The translations under genes were made by a program, and so were the position numbers. From Synechococcus sp. PROS-7-1 (lineage in GTDB: Bacteria > Cyanobacteriota > Cyanobacteriia > PCC-6307 > Cyanobiaceae), in contig NZ_CP047945.1 in the NCBI RefSeq assembly GCF_014279795.1, positions 1,198,572 through 1,262,571 of the forward strand: 64,000 nucleotides of DNA. The letters are read 5' to 3'. Under the pieces are notes generated by a model that searched no databases, had not been told where the DNA came from, and saw nothing but the letters and a program-made list of their open reading frames with translations. Numbering within the stretch: position 1 is the first letter of the stretch; each line of letters starts with the position of its first letter. Below, in pieces: positions 1-8,794 of this stretch.

Positions 1-1
1 G

Positions 2-526
2 GAATGGCATGCATCCGTTTCCCCTTGGATGCATGACGCGGCTGCGGCAGTGCAACAGGGCGTGCTGCTGGTCGTGGACTATGCCTTTGAAGCGGATCGC
101 TATTACGCGTGCCATCGAAGCGATGGCACGCTGCTTGCTTATCAGGATCAGGTCGCGACCAATGATGTCCTTCGCAATGCTGGTACCCAGGACATCACGG
201 CCCATCTTTGTGTGGAGGGTGTGGTTGCAGCCGCTGAGATGAATGGCTGGTTGTTTGAAGGACAACGCCGTCAAGGCGAGGCCCTTCTGGCCCTCGGCTT
301 GGCCGAACGATTCAGTGCCCTTCAATCCCTTCCCGCTGCGCAACTGGGAGAGGCATTGCGGCGTCGAGAAACCCTATTGCGTTTGGTTGACCCTTCCTGT
401 CTCGGTGATCTGCGCTGGATGGTGTTCCACCGGCAGACCGCAAGACAGGATGATGTCCCAATGCAACGCAGCCGTTTGCTGCGGGATCCTCCACAGGTCA
501 GTGCTGGCCCTCCAGACACTGCCTGA
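2..526 (+). CDS. MidA/DUF185-type SAM-dependent methyltransferase, C-terminal part
   Basis: The reading frame is already open at the window edge, so only about 174 C-terminal residues are visible. The segment [16 protein letters not shown] followed by [10 protein letters not shown] resembles the part of the DUF185/MidA methyltransferase family where a DYG-like motif closes the SAM fold and a conserved arginine/tyrosine-rich segment follows. MidA (NDUFAF7 in mitochondria) methylates an arginine of a complex I subunit; the role in cyanobacteria is not settled. The stop lies 29 bases inside the convergent aroB gene. The family call rests on a short region and is moderately secure. Confidence 0.7.
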   Translation, partial: EWHASVSPWMHDAAAAVQQGVLLVVDYAFEADRYYACHRSDGTLLAYQDQVATNDVLRNAGTQDITAHLCVEGVVAAAEMNGWLFEGQRRQGEALLALGLAERFSALQSLPAAQLGEALRRRETLLRLVDPSCLGDLRWMVFHRQTARQDDVPMQRSRLLRDPPQVSAGPPDTA

Positions 527-1601
527 CGTCGTCATCGTTGATCTGATCGCTGATCAGAACCGATCCAATGGCGTTCGGCACGACAAACCGCAACTGCCCG
601 TGGCGGACTTTTTTGTCGGAACGAAGGGTGTCAAGGACCCGGTCGATCTCCAGGGAAGGCCATTCAGCGGGCAGCCCAGCCTTACGAATCAAGGTCAACT
701 GACGTTGCTGATCTGCCTCCGTCCACAGTCCCTTGATGACGGCCAGATGACCAACGGCTGCCATTCCGATGGCGACGGCTTCACCATGCAGCCAAGTGCC
801 ATATCCGGTGAGTGTTTCCACAACATGACCGAAGGTATGGCCGTAATTGAGAATCGCTCGCCGCCCGCCTTCCCGTTCATCGGCGGCAACCACGGCGGCT
901 TTGGCCTGGGCAGATCGCTCGAGGATGGTCTGTAGCAGTTCTGTTCCCATTCTGGCTGGATCACTGAGATCCTCTGCCTGCTCGAGACGTTCGAACAGTT
1001 CGGAATCGCCGATCACCCCGTATTTGATCACTTCCGCCATTCCGGCGCGGAACTCCCTTGGTGGAAGTGTTTGCAATGTGAGGGGATCAATCATCACCAG
1101 CGATGGCTGGTGAAACGCCCCAATCAAGTTTTTCCCACAGGCATGGTTAACGCCGGTTTTGCCTCCGATCGAGGCATCCACCATCGCCAGGAGGGTGGTG
1201 GGAATCTGAACCACTGGGATGCCTCGAAGCCAGCAGGCTGCAGCGAATCCGGTCATGTCCCCAACGACTCCACCACCAAGGGCCAGCATCAAGGAGGTGC
1301 GTTCCAGCCCGTTCCGTTGTGCGGCGTCAAGAATGATCCTGATGGTGTCGAGCGTTTTCTGCTCCTCGCCCGCATCGATCTGCAAGAGCACTGGTCTGAA
1401 ACCTGCTGTTTCGAGACTGGTGAGGCATTGCGCTGCGTAGTGATCGGCCACTGCCGGATTGCTCACCACAAGAATCCTGGTTCCATCTCGCACTTGCAGC
1501 GCAGAGATTGCATCACCGACACGGGTTAGCTGGCCCGAACCGATGATGACGTCATAGGGGTTGCGTTCGAGGGCTACACGGATCCTGGCTTGTGGTTCCA
1601 T
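498..1601 (-). CDS. aroB: 3-dehydroquinate synthase
   Basis: AroB converts DAHP to 3-dehydroquinate, the second step of the shikimate pathway, using NAD and a divalent metal in the cytosol. The 367-residue product has the NAD-binding stretch [17 protein letters not shown], the [19 protein letters not shown] segment and metal-ligand histidines in GHTFGH and HGEAVAIGM, all typical of the family. I chose the ATG at 1601 (MEPQARIRV) because it gives the normal family N-terminus; an upstream in-frame start at 1649 would add 16 unconserved residues. It converges on the methyltransferase gene with a 29-base tail overlap and is divergent from the ABC permease. Confidence 0.95.
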   Translation of the reverse strand: MEPQARIRVALERNPYDVIIGSGQLTRVGDAISALQVRDGTRILVVSNPAVADHYAAQCLTSLETAGFRPVLLQIDAGEEQKTLDTIRIILDAAQRNGLERTSLMLALGGGVVGDMTGFAAACWLRGIPVVQIPTTLLAMVDASIGGKTGVNHACGKNLIGAFHQPSLVMIDPLTLQTLPPREFRAGMAEVIKYGVIGDSELFERLEQAEDLSDPARMGTELLQTILERSAQAKAAVVAADEREGGRRAILNYGHTFGHVVETLTGYGTWLHGEAVAIGMAAVGHLAVIKGLWTEADQQRQLTLIRKAGLPAEWPSLEIDRVLDTLRSDKKVRHGQLRFVVPNAIGSVLISDQINDDDVRQCLEGQH

Positions 1602-1672
1602 TGCCGACGTTGTCTCTGGGGTCGTGGTCACTGACCCTATCCTCAGCACGAAAGGTTTCGGGTTGGGGCTTG

Positions 1673-2563
1673 ATGAAATCCGAGGTTGATCGCAGCAGAA
1701 CCCTGACGGCCTGGGGCTTTCTGAGTCCTGCGCTCATCCTTCTTGGTGTTTCGGTGCTGATTCCAGCCGCGATGGCGCTGGTCATGAGCTTCACGCAGAC
1801 AGGGCTTGATGTTTCTGAACCCCTGCGTTTCATCGGATTCGCCAATCTGCGGCGCTTGGCAGGTGATCCGATGTTTTACAAAGTTCTGGGCACGACTCTG
1901 ATCTATCTCTTCGGAGTCGTACCGCCGATTGTTCTTGGCGCCCTTGCTCTGGCTGTGCTTGTGAACCGGGCTCTCCCTGGAATTCACGTTCTTAGAGCTG
2001 CTTTCTATACCCCGGTCCTTGTTTCGATTGTTGTTGCTGCGATCGCCTTTCGATGGCTTTATGCGGAAAACGGATTGATCAATGGCTGGCTCGGCGCTCT
2101 CTTCGGCTCCGGTTTCCTCCCGATCGACTTCCTCTCCAACCCGTTGCTGGCCCTTCCTTCGGTGATGCTGGTCACGCTCTGGAAAGGACTCGGCTACTAC
2201 ATGGTGATTTTCCTGGGTGGACTTCAAGGGATTCCCATTGAGCTGTACGAAGCAGCCGAACTCGATGGCAGTGAAGGCTGGAGAAAGCATCTCGATATCA
2301 CGCTCCCTTTATTGCGTCCTTATCTCACCTTGGTGGCCGTGATCTCAGCGATCGCTGCCACCAAGGTGTTTGAAGAGGTGTTTCTGATGACTCAGGGCGG
2401 ACCTGCTGACTCCACACGCACGCTTGTTTATTACGTCTACGACCAGGCCTTTGCAGAGTTGGAAATCAGCTATGCCTGCACGGTGGGCCTGGCTCTGTTT
2501 CTGATCGTTCTGTTGCTGACCGCCGTGCGACTGGCCTTCAGCGATGATCGTTCCCTTATTTAA
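1673..2563 (+). CDS. Sugar-type ABC transporter permease (MalF/UgpA family), orphan
   Basis: A 296-residue inner-membrane permease of the carbohydrate-uptake family. The hydrophobic profile suggests six membrane segments. The EAA loop that contacts the ATPase is clear near residue 190-215 ([20 protein letters not shown]), and the motif [12 protein letters not shown] is typical of MalF/UgpA proteins. The ATG at 1673 ([10 protein letters not shown]) follows a G-rich Shine-Dalgarno-like GGGG. A longer frame from 1592 would run into the divergent aroB start. No ATPase, second permease or binding protein sits beside it, so its partners must lie elsewhere. The substrate cannot be told from sequence. 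Confidence 0.88.
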   Translation: MKSEVDRSRTLTAWGFLSPALILLGVSVLIPAAMALVMSFTQTGLDVSEPLRFIGFANLRRLAGDPMFYKVLGTTLIYLFGVVPPIVLGALALAVLVNRALPGIHVLRAAFYTPVLVSIVVAAIAFRWLYAENGLINGWLGALFGSGFLPIDFLSNPLLALPSVMLVTLWKGLGYYMVIFLGGLQGIPIELYEAAELDGSEGWRKHLDITLPLLRPYLTLVAVISAIAATKVFEEVFLMTQGGPADSTRTLVYYVYDQAFAELEISYACTVGLALFLIVLLLTAVRLAFSDDRSLI

Positions 2564-2636
2564 GTCAGGCGTTTGATCGAAGCAGCTGTCTGATCTCCGC
2601 TCGGATGGCAAGCTTCAGGTTGAGAAAGGGGCTGAC

Positions 2637-3815
2637 ATGGGGAGCGCTGACGGCGCAATCGGAGTGATCGGCGGCGGCCAGCTGGCTCGCATGTTGTCGG
2701 AGGCCGCTGCTCTCCGAGGCATTGAGGTGTTGGTTCAAACCACATCCGAAGCAGATTGCGCTGTTGCTGCATCCAGCCGACTGGTTCAGGCGTTGCCGAC
2801 CGATCAGGACGCGACGCGCGAGCTGGCGCGTGATTGCAGTGGCATCACATTTGAGAACGAGTGGGTGACGGTGGACGCTCTTATGCCTCTGGAACGCCAG
2901 GGCGTGACGTTTGTGCCATCCCTGGCCAGCCTGGTGCCTCTCGTTAACAAACTCTCTCAGCGCCGGCTTCTCGACGATCTCTCCATTCCCAGCCCTCGCT
3001 GGATCTGTCTGGCTGAGATCAATCCAGGGTCACCAGCGCTGCCTCCTGGGTGGACCTTCCCGGTGATGGCCAAGGCTGCGACCGGTGGGTACGACGGCAA
3101 GGGCACTCAAATCCTTGAAGACCTCAATGATCTGGCCCATCTCATGCGCAATGTGCGAGCTCAGGACTGGTTGCTCGAGAGTTGGGTGAAATTTGAGCGG
3201 GAGCTTGCCCTTGTGGTGAGTCGCGATCGACAGGGGCGTATCCGCCACCTGCCGATGGTGGAGACCCACCAAAGCCATCAAATCTGCGACTGGGTTCTCG
3301 CTCCTGCGGAAGCGGAACCCCTGCTCGAAGCAACCGCCTACAACATTGCAGCGTCTCTGCTCACCCGCCTGGGATATGTAGGTGTGATGGCTCTGGAGTT
3401 CTTTTATGGGCCGGAAGGCCTGTTCGTGAACGAAATCGCTCCGCGCACCCATAACTCGGGTCACTTTTCCATCGAAGCCTGCTCCAGCAGTCAGTTTGAT
3501 CAGCAGCTCTGCATCACGGCAGGGTTACCGGTTCCTGCAACAGAGCTTGTGGTGGAAGGCGCCTTGATGGTCAATCTGCTCGGCTTGCACGATGCCGCAG
3601 CAGTTGGCAGTGATCAAAACCTCAATGAACGTTTGGCCAGGCTTCGATCGATTCCGAACGCCCATGTGCACTGGTATGGCAAGCAGGAACTGCCCGGACG
3701 CAAAGTGGGCCACGTCACTGTTGTACTGCGTGAGGAGAGAGCCGAGGCCCGTCGTCAGACGGCGATGACAGTCCTGAGCCAAATCCGAGACGTGTGGCCA
3801 AATCCCCTAAATTGA
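2637..3815 (+). CDS. purK: N5-carboxyaminoimidazole ribonucleotide synthase
   Basis: PurK uses ATP and bicarbonate to carboxylate AIR to N5-CAIR in purine synthesis. The 392-residue protein starts with the nucleotide-binding IGVIGGGQLARML and carries ATP-grasp segments including KAATGGYDGKGTQ and the metal-binding EIAPRTHNSGHFSIEA, all hallmarks of the family. The start ATG has a GGGG-type ribosome site a few bases upstream. The gene is followed by a probable 6S RNA, an arrangement reported for other cyanobacteria. Length and motifs are normal for the family. Confidence 0.96.
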   Translation: MGSADGAIGVIGGGQLARMLSEAAALRGIEVLVQTTSEADCAVAASSRLVQALPTDQDATRELARDCSGITFENEWVTVDALMPLERQGVTFVPSLASLVPLVNKLSQRRLLDDLSIPSPRWICLAEINPGSPALPPGWTFPVMAKAATGGYDGKGTQILEDLNDLAHLMRNVRAQDWLLESWVKFERELALVVSRDRQGRIRHLPMVETHQSHQICDWVLAPAEAEPLLEATAYNIAASLLTRLGYVGVMALEFFYGPEGLFVNEIAPRTHNSGHFSIEACSSSQFDQQLCITAGLPVPATELVVEGALMVNLLGLHDAAAVGSDQNLNERLARLRSIPNAHVHWYGKQELPGRKVGHVTVVLREERAEARRQTAMTVLSQIRDVWPNPLN

Positions 3816-3844
3816 TCCGTGAACTACCCCGTTGGTGACAGCCT

Positions 3845-3990
3845 TCTTCTAGTGCTCTGATCTGACTCTCTTTCGACTTGGGGCAACTGTCGTGATGGTG
3901 CCGTAGACCGGCCTCGTAGCCGGAAACGAAGCCTCACTTTGTCGCCCCTTCTGGTAACTCCAGGTCGAACACTGGGGCTTGCACGGCTGG
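3845..3990 (+). ncRNA. ssaA: Probable 6S RNA (ssaA), boundaries approximate
   Basis: The 190-base gap after purK has no convincing coding frame but is rich in structure. A long imperfect hairpin is visible: GGGGCAAC near 3880 can pair with GTCGCCCC near 3945, enclosing an inner stem CCGGC/GCCGG around 3913-3927. A GTGC near 3853 can pair with GCAC at 3981 as an outer closing stem, and a terminator-like hairpin follows. From memory, the cyanobacterial 6S RNA gene ssaA (about 185 nt) lies downstream of purK. Position and shape fit, but I could not align the sequence to a covariance model, so the ends are estimates. Confidence 0.55.
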
Positions 3991-4007
3991 GTGGTTCACC
4001 CCCTTTT
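3989..4007 (+). terminator. Rho-independent terminator-like hairpin after the 6S RNA region
   Basis: GGGTG (3989-3993) and CACCC (3997-4001) form a 5-bp stem with a GTT loop, followed by CC and TTTT ending at 4007. It would end purK/6S RNA transcripts. It abuts the stop codon of the convergent DUF2103 gene. Confidence 0.5.
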
Positions 4008-4306
4008 CAGGGACTTGAGGCTTTGATCCGCTGGCCTAATTCAGCTTTGCTCAGCGGTGTGACGACAAACACTTCCTGCACGCTGGTGCCTCTGCGGGCC
4101 ACCACCTTGAATCCCCCGGATACCGGTGTTGAAATTCGAAGTTGAAGGCCAACGCAGCGGCCCCTCACTCGACTGATCACCCCTGGAGTAATCGTTTGAA
4201 TGGCAGGGTCCGTGGCCAGTTTCTTGAGCCAAGGAATCAGTCCCTCGACGTAGGTGCTGTGTGTGATCACTAGGCGTCCCACGACCAGACCAGCAACATG
4301 AAACAA
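4007..4306 (-). CDS. DUF2103-type predicted metal-binding protein
   Basis: A 99-residue protein whose core GRLVITHSTYVEGLIPWLKK and TITPGVISRVRG matches my recollection of DUF2103, a small family widespread in cyanobacteria and annotated as predicted metal-binding. The histidine in THST is a candidate ligand. No signal peptide or membrane segment is visible, so it is probably cytosolic. Its function is unknown. The stop codon touches the terminator hairpin of the opposite strand, and the start is divergent from a 75-residue hypothetical gene. Confidence 0.75.
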   Translation of the reverse strand: MFHVAGLVVGRLVITHSTYVEGLIPWLKKLATDPAIQTITPGVISRVRGRCVGLQLRISTPVSGGFKVVARRGTSVQEVFVVTPLSKAELGQRIKASSP

Positions 4307-4360
4307 GCTGGCCGAAGCTAAAGGATCTAGCTACAGAGAAGACAGCGATGCTGTCCTGTC

Positions 4361-4588
4361 ATGCTCCGATCCGTCGACAGCCTGTGCCTGCAAGTGATTA
4401 CCCCTCTCAAGGATCGCTGCGGTCCCCAAGCGCGCGTCTTAACAGCTGAGCTGCATGGCGACGAAGTCAGGGGTCTGGCTTTTTGTCCTGGGAAAGTGAT
4501 GCGCTACGTGCTGGTCGCTCAGAATCAGAAACTGAAAACCACTGAACTGCTGAAGCTCACCCGCGCCAGCCGGCAGCCTGCGGCCTGA
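4361..4588 (+). CDS. Small conserved-looking hypothetical protein
   Basis: A 75-residue soluble frame beginning MLRSVDSLCLQVITPLKD. Third-position codon bias resembles the neighbours, and the frame fills the gap between divergent and convergent genes with no better alternative. No known motif or membrane segment is seen. I do not recognise the family. It could be a lineage-restricted picocyanobacterial protein. Confidence 0.55.
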   Translation: MLRSVDSLCLQVITPLKDRCGPQARVLTAELHGDEVRGLAFCPGKVMRYVLVAQNQKLKTTELLKLTRASRQPAA

Positions 4589-4595
4589 CGTTTGA

Positions 4596-5981
4596 TCAGT
4601 CGAGTTCGCTGGTGAGAACGGAAGCCAGCGCCTGCTCAACCTTGCGCTGAAACAACTTGGTGTCGACGCGAAGCAGCATGATGCCAGCGATGAGAAGACC
4701 CATGGCTTGCACGATGAAGACGCCCGCATAAGCACTGAAACTGTTCTGAGAGCCAGTGAACTGACCAAAGAGGCTGAGCAGAGCCCCACCTCCGATGGTG
4801 GCCAGTCCCCTGGCATAAGCCTGCGCAAGCCCCCATACACCGATGAAGGTTCCTGCCATCAGCGGAGAGGTGAGGCCCAGCATGAGGGTAAGGCTTGCAT
4901 TGGTGCTGATCCCGGCAGCAGCACCAAAGAGAAAGAGAGCTCCCTTGAAGAGAGGTTCAGAGTTCATGCCGCCTGCAACCACGATCAGAAGCACGAAAAC
5001 GGCTGACAGAAGACCTCCCAGCAGAGCAGTGCGTTGGGCGCCGAGCCGGGGCACGAAGAGAAACCCCGTTGTGGCAATTCCAAGCAATGTTCCGATCCCC
5101 CAGATGGCATTCAGCCTTGTGGTGGCGCAGACATCCATTGCGAAAATTGCGCCTCCATAGGGCTCGAGAACGGCCTCCTGCAAGAAGAGCGAAAACGTGA
5201 ACAGCGATAGAACGGCAAAGAAGTAGCCCACCTGCGGAGAAGCTCGGAGAATCGTCCAGGACGCTGCCAGGGAGATTTCTTGATCATTGCTATGGCCCTT
5301 CTCCTTTCGGTTGTTGTTGATGATTCGTGGTTCAACTCCAGCGATCGCGATCAGCACGAGGCCGAAAATCACCACGGGGGCGACCGCGATCAGGCGCCTG
5401 ACGCCATCAATGACATCCGTGAGCTCCGCGCTTGCACAGGAGGAGCCGAGAAAGGAACTCAGGAGAATGGCGCCGACAACAATCCCAACCATCAGCATTG
5501 ACCACACAATCGAGACCAGAACAGGTCGTTGTTTGTCGGTGCTGACATCGACCAACAGAGCGGCAAATGGGGTTGAACTCGCTGAAATTGCCAAGCCATA
5601 CAGCAAGAAAACGACAGCCAGCAACAGCCCTCGTTCGATCACAGCTGAGGCGTCATCGACCATGGATGCAGCAGCGATCCAAAGCACCAGCCGCCCGGCG
5701 ATCCAGGTGAGCGCGCAGAACGCTGCTGCTCCACCGATGATGAAGGGCGTTCGGCGCAGTCCTCTCCAGCGACAGCGATCCGACCGCTGGCCGAACCATA
5801 CCCGTGTGAAGGCGACGAGTTGCTGGCAGCCAAGAGCGAGGGCCGTCAATGCCGCGGGAACGGCAAATTCTTCAATCAGAAGCCTGTTGAAGATGCCCAG
5901 GGTGAGCACTGATAGTGCCCCGAGACAGGCCTGAAAAAGCCCTAGGCGAATGGCGAGGAGAAAAAACCGGGCCGAACCCAC
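4596..5981 (-). CDS. PucC-like major facilitator (BCD family) transporter
   Basis: A roughly 461-residue polytopic protein with about 12 hydrophobic segments. Features such as LALGCQQLVAFTRVWFGQRSD, TPFAALLVDVSTDKQRP and GRGLATIGGGALL-like stretches resemble the bacteriochlorophyll-delivery (PucC/LhaA) branch of the MFS. In purple bacteria these assist light-harvesting assembly; a chlorophyll-handling role in cyanobacteria is an inference. The frame stays open to 6122, but that would overlap most of the first third of clpS. The GTG at 5981 (V-GSARFFLLAIRLG), just before the first membrane helix, is the most plausible start. It lies 34 bases after the clpS stop, so the two may be cotranscribed. 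Confidence 0.85.
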   Translation of the reverse strand: MGSARFFLLAIRLGLFQACLGALSVLTLGIFNRLLIEEFAVPAALTALALGCQQLVAFTRVWFGQRSDRCRWRGLRRTPFIIGGAAAFCALTWIAGRLVLWIAAASMVDDASAVIERGLLLAVVFLLYGLAISASSTPFAALLVDVSTDKQRPVLVSIVWSMLMVGIVVGAILLSSFLGSSCASAELTDVIDGVRRLIAVAPVVIFGLVLIAIAGVEPRIINNNRKEKGHSNDQEISLAASWTILRASPQVGYFFAVLSLFTFSLFLQEAVLEPYGGAIFAMDVCATTRLNAIWGIGTLLGIATTGFLFVPRLGAQRTALLGGLLSAVFVLLIVVAGGMNSEPLFKGALFLFGAAAGISTNASLTLMLGLTSPLMAGTFIGVWGLAQAYARGLATIGGGALLSLFGQFTGSQNSFSAYAGVFIVQAMGLLIAGIMLLRVDTKLFQRKVEQALASVLTSELD

Positions 5982-6015
5982 GTCGTCGACTGCAAGCTCG
6001 TCAACCCTACGTTCG

Positions 6016-6312
6016 CTAACAGCGTTCGATTGGCGCCATCGTGAGCCCCTCAGCGCCGAGTTGCTGGTGGTAGAGCTCTGCTTGCTCAAGGGGGCCACAC
6101 CAGACCTCAGCGGCACCTTCACCGTCGATTTGATGCGCCAGGTTCCAGGCTTGATCGCTGTTCATGCCGGGAATGATCCTGCAGAGACTCTCCACAACAT
6201 GCTCAAAGGTGTTCACGTCGTCGTTGAGGACGATCACGCGAGCCTGGGGGTAGCGCAGCGCTTGCCGATCTCTTTCAAGAACGGTGGAAACGCCCGGTGA
6301 TGACGAAGTCAT
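6016..6312 (-). CDS. clpS: ClpS adaptor of the Clp protease
   Basis: ClpS hands N-degron substrates to the ClpC/ClpP machine. The 98-residue protein has a disordered N-terminus followed by RVIVLNDDVNTFEHVVESL, where the ND pair and the following TFE/H residues form the N-degron pocket, then a helical end with HQIDGEGAAEVWCGP. Length and motif order match the family. It is divergent from petN over a 70-base intergenic region and upstream of a PucC-like gene on the same strand. A clpP gene lies 2.8 kb away. Confidence 0.95.
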   Translation of the reverse strand: MTSSSPGVSTVLERDRQALRYPQARVIVLNDDVNTFEHVVESLCRIIPGMNSDQAWNLAHQIDGEGAAEVWCGPLEQAELYHQQLGAEGLTMAPIERC

Positions 6313-6382
6313 GAGAGCTCGTGAACAACTGGCCTGAACCGCTCAATACTTTAGGTAAAATTTGTCTAATCACGTTCAAGAC

Positions 6383-6484
6383 ATGCTGTTCACCCTGGCC
6401 TGGGCTTCTCTTGCAGCTGTTTTCAGCTTTTCGATCGCCATGGTGGTGTGGGGGCGTAACGGTGACGGCACGCTGAACTTCTGA
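6383..6484 (+). CDS. petN: Cytochrome b6f complex subunit PetN
   Basis: A 33-residue protein consisting of one membrane helix (residues 3-23) followed by VVWGRNGDG. The ending of the helix in VVWGR(N/S)G is the signature of PetN, the smallest cytochrome b6f subunit, needed for complex stability in the thylakoid membrane. The ATG at 6383 gives the usual family length. It is too short for ordinary gene-length cut-offs. It is divergent from clpS and immediately followed by another tiny membrane protein frame whose GTG start lies one base after the petN stop codon. Confidence 0.93.
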   Translation: MLFTLAWASLAAVFSFSIAMVVWGRNGDGTLNF

Positions 6485-6485
6485 G

Positions 6486-6638
6486 GTGCTCGCAACAGTT
6501 CAATCCCAGCTGCTGAACCAAGGTTTGGCGGTCACGGCTACGGCTCTGCTCGTCTTTGTTAGTGGCGCTGTGATTTATCTGTCTACCATTGAGTGGAGAG
6601 ATCGTCGTCGCCGACGTTCACCACGTGGTCGCAGCTGA
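6486..6638 (+). CDS. Small single-pass membrane protein with basic tail, unrecognised
   Basis: A 50-residue frame with GTG start at 6486, directly after the petN stop. It has a short polar N-terminus, one strong hydrophobic helix (about residues 14-33, ending GAVIYLSTIEW) and a very basic tail (RDRRRRRSPRGR). By the positive-inside rule the tail faces the cytosol or stroma. Its spacing to petN suggests translational coupling. The end overlaps the likely GTG start of the downstream DUF3352 gene by 14 bases. I do not recognise the family. Confidence 0.6.
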   Translation: MLATVQSQLLNQGLAVTATALLVFVSGAVIYLSTIEWRDRRRRRSPRGRS

Positions 6639-8040
6639 GTCCCGTCCATTCGAGCGTCTGTTCATCGTCACTGGACTCAAGGCTTTTCCAGCCACAGCAC
6701 TGGGAATTCTGTTGCTCATCCTCGGGTCGTTCATCGGCCTCGGGACGACGACAAGTCGCAAACTTCTCAACCGCGATTCAACCGTGCGATCACTGGCGCG
6801 GTTGGCCGATGCGTTCATCCTGATTCAGAGCTTCCAGGGTGATCCCCGCCGGCCTGTTCCATCACTGTGGAATGCACGCCTTGGAGTGAAACCGGCTGGT
6901 GATCTCTGGAAACGGCAGGGGGGAATGCTTTGGTGGCAGGCCTGGTCACTGGATGGCGAGGCTTATTTGATTCTTCCTGCGACATTGGCTCAGTCCCAAG
7001 CGCAGCGTTCCTTCGGTCAACGGCTTGGCAATCTGGTGGTGATTGGCACCGATCAGCTGCACCGCGAGCAGTTGATGCAACGCATTGAGGCGGTCAAGCC
7101 TCAATCGGACGCGTTCGATGGGCGTGGGTTGTTTCAGTCATGCCTCGACTCTCTTTCGCAGCAACCAAGCGTGTACTGGAGTGCCGATGCGTTGGCCTCC
7201 GTGAGCGGGACTCTCGCGCCCCTATTGCAGCAGGGACGTGAGGGATGCATGCAACTGCGCCTTCAGGGGAGGACTCTGCAGTGGAACGGCGTGATTGGAC
7301 AACGTCCACTGCGGACCAACCCTGTGAATGCGGAACTCGTGAGGTGGAACTGGTCCACCGTTGAAGCGGCTCCAGCCAATCAATCCAGCTTGCTGCGCGT
7401 GGATGGCTCTGCGCTGCAGTTGATTTTAGGAACCCTTTTGAGCCGACAAATCATCCAGGTTCCTCTGGAGCAGAACTACGGCATCAGCGAAGTGTTGCGA
7501 TCACGGATCAGCGCATCACCCTTTTCTCTGCGACTTGTGGCCAGGCCAACAGGGTTGTATCGCGCAGGGCTTCAACTGCAGATACCTGTTCCCAACGATC
7601 AGGCCTCGTGGATGAAGGTGCTTAGCGCCGTGAGTGACCGGCTGAAGAGTCGTGGATTCGCTTCGCTTCAACCATCCGCTGATCCCACGGTCCAGGAGCA
7701 ACAGCTCTGGTTCAAAGCGGATGATCCCAAGAAAACGATCGTCGGTGGCTGGCGTTGGCTCGGAGGCAAGGACCAACCGCTTCTGAGTATCGGATTTGGT
7801 ATCAAACCAGACGTGAAACCGTTCTTGCGAAATCTGGGTGCGTCCAAAGCTGCGTCACTGATTGTTCAGGCCAATCCATCCACACTGGCTTCCATGGATC
7901 TTCTCAATGGACGTTGGCCGAAGCCGATGACTAAGGCTTCAACCATGACCTTTCAAGTCAAGCCGTTGGATGCCAGTGGTCCGTCCACATCCAGGGGGCT
8001 ATGGAGGCTGCGGGGGGAGCTGACGCTGCCTCAATCTTGA
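6625..8040 (+). CDS. DUF3352-type membrane-anchored protein
   Basis: A protein of about 471 residues with one N-terminal hydrophobic anchor (around TALGILLLILGSFIGLG) followed by a long, presumably extracytoplasmic or lumenal region. The content (SLWNARLGVKPAGDLWKR, a lipoprotein-like repeat of beta-rich segments, late GFGIKPDVKPFL) fits my memory of the cyanobacterial DUF3352 family. Function is unknown. The start is uncertain: a TTG at 6589 and the GTG at 6625 are both in frame. I prefer 6625 because it minimises overlap with the preceding 50-residue gene. Its 3-prime end overlaps the convergent psb29 gene by 10 bases. Confidence 0.75.
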   Translation: MVAAESRPFERLFIVTGLKAFPATALGILLLILGSFIGLGTTTSRKLLNRDSTVRSLARLADAFILIQSFQGDPRRPVPSLWNARLGVKPAGDLWKRQGGMLWWQAWSLDGEAYLILPATLAQSQAQRSFGQRLGNLVVIGTDQLHREQLMQRIEAVKPQSDAFDGRGLFQSCLDSLSQQPSVYWSADALASVSGTLAPLLQQGREGCMQLRLQGRTLQWNGVIGQRPLRTNPVNAELVRWNWSTVEAAPANQSSLLRVDGSALQLILGTLLSRQIIQVPLEQNYGISEVLRSRISASPFSLRLVARPTGLYRAGLQLQIPVPNDQASWMKVLSAVSDRLKSRGFASLQPSADPTVQEQQLWFKADDPKKTIVGGWRWLGGKDQPLLSIGFGIKPDVKPFLRNLGASKAASLIVQANPSTLASMDLLNGRWPKPMTKASTMTFQVKPLDASGPSTSRGLWRLRGELTLPQS

Positions 8041-8735
8041 GTCTGTTTGCTTTCCGAGGCCTGTCGCTCGCGCTTGCGACGTTCTGAGGCAAGCGTCTCC
8101 TCCATCAGTTCGACCGCCTGGGCCATCTTCTCAAGATTGCTTCTGTACAAATTGAGATCCTTCTCCAGGCGTGGCCTGGAGAGGCCAATCTGCTCACCAA
8201 TGCTGTGGGTTGTTTTGCAGAGCTCTTCAGGATCCTGTGATTCAACGCCTTGCGCTGAGGAGAGAAGGGAGAACAGGCCAACGGCCATCAGTCTTGAGTA
8301 GTGGAACTGTTCGCCAGCAAGATCGGCGAGACCGGAGGCGAGGGGTTCAGGAGCTCCATCTCCTTTTGCCTGCAACCAGGTTTGAACCTCCTCCATGCTG
8401 TGGCCGGCCACAGCTTTTTCTGATCCCTCCGCAACGGAATTCAGCTGTTGGGCGTTGAAACCGTTGCAGCTGCAAAGGGCATCAAACAGCTCGGGGAGGT
8501 GATCGGCAGGTCGATAACCCTTGGTGAACGCAGTGAAGACCTGCCGGAGTCCGACGGCAAAAAGGGCATTCGACTTGAATTGCGTCTGGTGGCTGAGCAG
8601 ATGCAGTTCCACAAGCAACTCATCGGCAGTGCGTCGATAGAGAGATGGAATCACGTAGGGAAAGGCTGCGTGAAACGCTCTCTTGCTGTCTGCGATCGTC
8701 CGAAGCCCTGTCAAGGTTTTCTGCAGCTGATTCAA
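8031..8735 (-). CDS. psb29: Photosystem II biogenesis protein Psb29/Thf1
   Basis: The 234-residue protein contains [33 protein letters not shown] in its first 50 residues, the signature region of Psb29/Thf1, and an extended C-terminal coiled coil rich in Glu, Lys and Arg (from about residue 185). Psb29 is peripheral to thylakoids. In cyanobacteria and plants it binds FtsH protease and is required for normal FtsH levels and photosystem II repair. It is divergent from clpP with a 59-base gap and lies 1 kb from ftsH, which fits this role. Length is normal. Confidence 0.94.
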   Translation of the reverse strand: MNQLQKTLTGLRTIADSKRAFHAAFPYVIPSLYRRTADELLVELHLLSHQTQFKSNALFAVGLRQVFTAFTKGYRPADHLPELFDALCSCNGFNAQQLNSVAEGSEKAVAGHSMEEVQTWLQAKGDGAPEPLASGLADLAGEQFHYSRLMAVGLFSLLSSAQGVESQDPEELCKTTHSIGEQIGLSRPRLEKDLNLYRSNLEKMAQAVELMEETLASERRKRERQASESKQTQD

Positions 8736-8794
8736 GGCACGACCATAGCGCTGACGATGCCGCCGTTAGGATTGAGTCAGTGTGCAAGTTCAGC

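Noticed and set aside
243-935. 230-residue plus-strand frame
   Set aside because: It is the antisense shadow of aroB and the out-of-frame shadow of the methyltransferase gene.
3939-4145. 68-residue plus-strand frame
   Set aside because: It spans the 6S RNA terminator and the antisense of the DUF2103 gene, with no ribosome site or motif.
5287-5934. 215-residue frame opposite the PucC-like gene
   Set aside because: Antisense of hydrophobic codons; Thr/Ala/Ser-rich composition and no motif.
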